This document shows, one piece after another, positions 63,437 through 64,000 of a DNA stretch of 64,000 nucleotides. Position 1 is the first letter of the stretch, and every line of letters begins with the position of its first letter. Made by a program: the position numbers and the translations under genes. The DNA comes from Acidobacteriota bacterium (GTDB lineage Bacteria; Acidobacteriota; Vicinamibacteria; Vicinamibacterales; Vicinamibacteraceae). Location of the stretch: NCBI GenBank assembly GCA_020845575.1, contig JADLFL010000040.1, forward strand, positions 124,001 through 188,000. The letters run 5' to 3'. The notes under the pieces are model-generated. The model saw nothing but the letters and a program-made list of their open reading frames with translations, had not been told where the DNA came from and ran no database searches.

Positions 63437-64000
63437 TCAGAACCGCAGGCGCAGCCCGAGCCTGATGACGCGGCCGGCGGCGAATCCCTCCACGTTACCG
63501 ACGGTGTCGGCGCCGAGCACGCCCGTCGTGCCGTTGTCGTCGAGGCCGTTGAGCAGGTAGTCGGTGAGATCGACGAATCCGCCGGTGCCGAGACCCGGCA
63601 CGAAGAACTGCGGATGGTTGAACGCGTTGTCGAGCATCGCCGTGAACTGCACCTGGACACCCGATGCGCGGACGATGTCCTTGTAGATCGCGAAGTTCGC
63701 GATCCACGTGCCCGGTCCCTTCAGGCTGCCCTTCTTCGCGTTGCCGAGCGTGCCGTCGGCAGGCAGGCGGTAGGCCGAGACGTCGAAGAAGCGCGCGCGC
63801 GTTCCGCCGGTGTTCGGATCGCCGGTGACGTCCGGACGCCACGACTCGCCGAACTGGCCCACGCCATCGAGCCCCACGCCGGTGTTGGCGGGGTAGAGCG
63901 GGTCGGTCCCCCACACATAGAACGGCGTCAGGTTGGGTCCGGAGCGCGCCTGCACGATCGACGAGAGCGTCCAGCCGCCGACGATCGCGTCGGCCCAGAC
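63437..64000 (-). CDS. TonB-dependent receptor, C-terminal part (runs off the window)
   Basis: The last 188 residues of an outer-membrane beta-barrel are seen. Alternating strands such as GPGTWIANFAIYKDIVRASG and VQVQFTAMLDNAFNHPQFF are the typical end of acidobacterial CarboxypepD_reg-TonB receptors. The protein ends in RLGLRLRF, with the terminal Phe of the BAM signal. The 5' part lies beyond position 64000. The frame is open to the edge. Confidence 0.85.
   Translation of the reverse strand, partial: VWADAIVGGWTLSSIVQARSGPNLTPFYVWGTDPLYPANTGVGLDGVGQFGESWRPDVTGDPNTGGTRARFFDVSAYRLPADGTLGNAKKGSLKGPGTWIANFAIYKDIVRASGVQVQFTAMLDNAFNHPQFFVPGLGTGGFVDLTDYLLNGLDDNGTTGVLGADTVGNVEGFAAGRVIRLGLRLRF

Overview
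The window is about 64 kb of very GC-rich bacterial chromosome with short intergenic gaps, many ATGA/TGATG stop-start overlaps and no insertion sequence, prophage, CRISPR array, rRNA or tRNA that I can see. Gene content suggests Acidobacteriota, perhaps Vicinamibacteria/Luteitalea-like: SBBP/DUF11 surface protein, DUF4097 and SIMPL proteins, carboxypeptidase-regulatory TonB receptors, a BlaI/BlaR-TonB_C remnant, TPR Ser/Thr kinase and futalosine menaquinone pathway. This placement is inference; no marker gene was compared.

Layout. 0-8 kb: divergent arginine cluster, argC-argB-argD-argA(GNAT)-argJ on the minus strand and argR-argG-like-argH on the plus strand, with ARG-box-like palindromes at both promoters. 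The argG-like protein has lost the SGGLDTS nucleotide-binding loop. 8-15 kb: fabI, a flavin reductase, a membrane PH-like protein and a 1399-residue SBBP/DUF11 surface protein. 15-19 kb: ECF sigma / TPR membrane protein / CHAT protease operon. 19-31 kb: HupE-like transporter with CehA-like hydrolase, DUF5615 protein, nagA, DUF4097 lipoprotein, queC, HAD phosphatase, DtxR/MntR regulator with a glycosyltransferase, SIMPL protein, a MoaD-MoeB-rhodanese fusion, and a deleted zeta-toxin gene with its small partner. 31-41 kb: Ser/Thr kinase and a complete nine-gene N-type ATPase operon (atpDCQRBEFAG). 41-44 kb: DUF4256, a small CxxC protein, and an Rrf2 / cysteine desulfurase / A-type Fe-S carrier set. 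44-53.4 kb: one long minus-strand unit headed by a cobalamin riboswitch, btuB-btuD-btuC-btuF, followed with almost no gaps by a PDZ pseudo-protease, two antiporter-like membrane proteins and a truncated FAD-protein stub. 53.6-64 kb: two YjbQ proteins, mqnE, PIG-L deacetylase, VapBC, aldo/keto reductase, SDR, decayed BlaI/BlaR locus, a secreted beta-propeller protein and the 3' end of a TonB-dependent receptor.

Two genome-level patterns cut across the genes. Heptamer arrays (GAATGCC-like and GGCAACC-like) and hairpin-forming dispersed repeats sit at stop codons and sometimes supply the stop. Several genes also have a TANNNT box exactly 6 nt before the start codon, which suggests leaderless transcripts.
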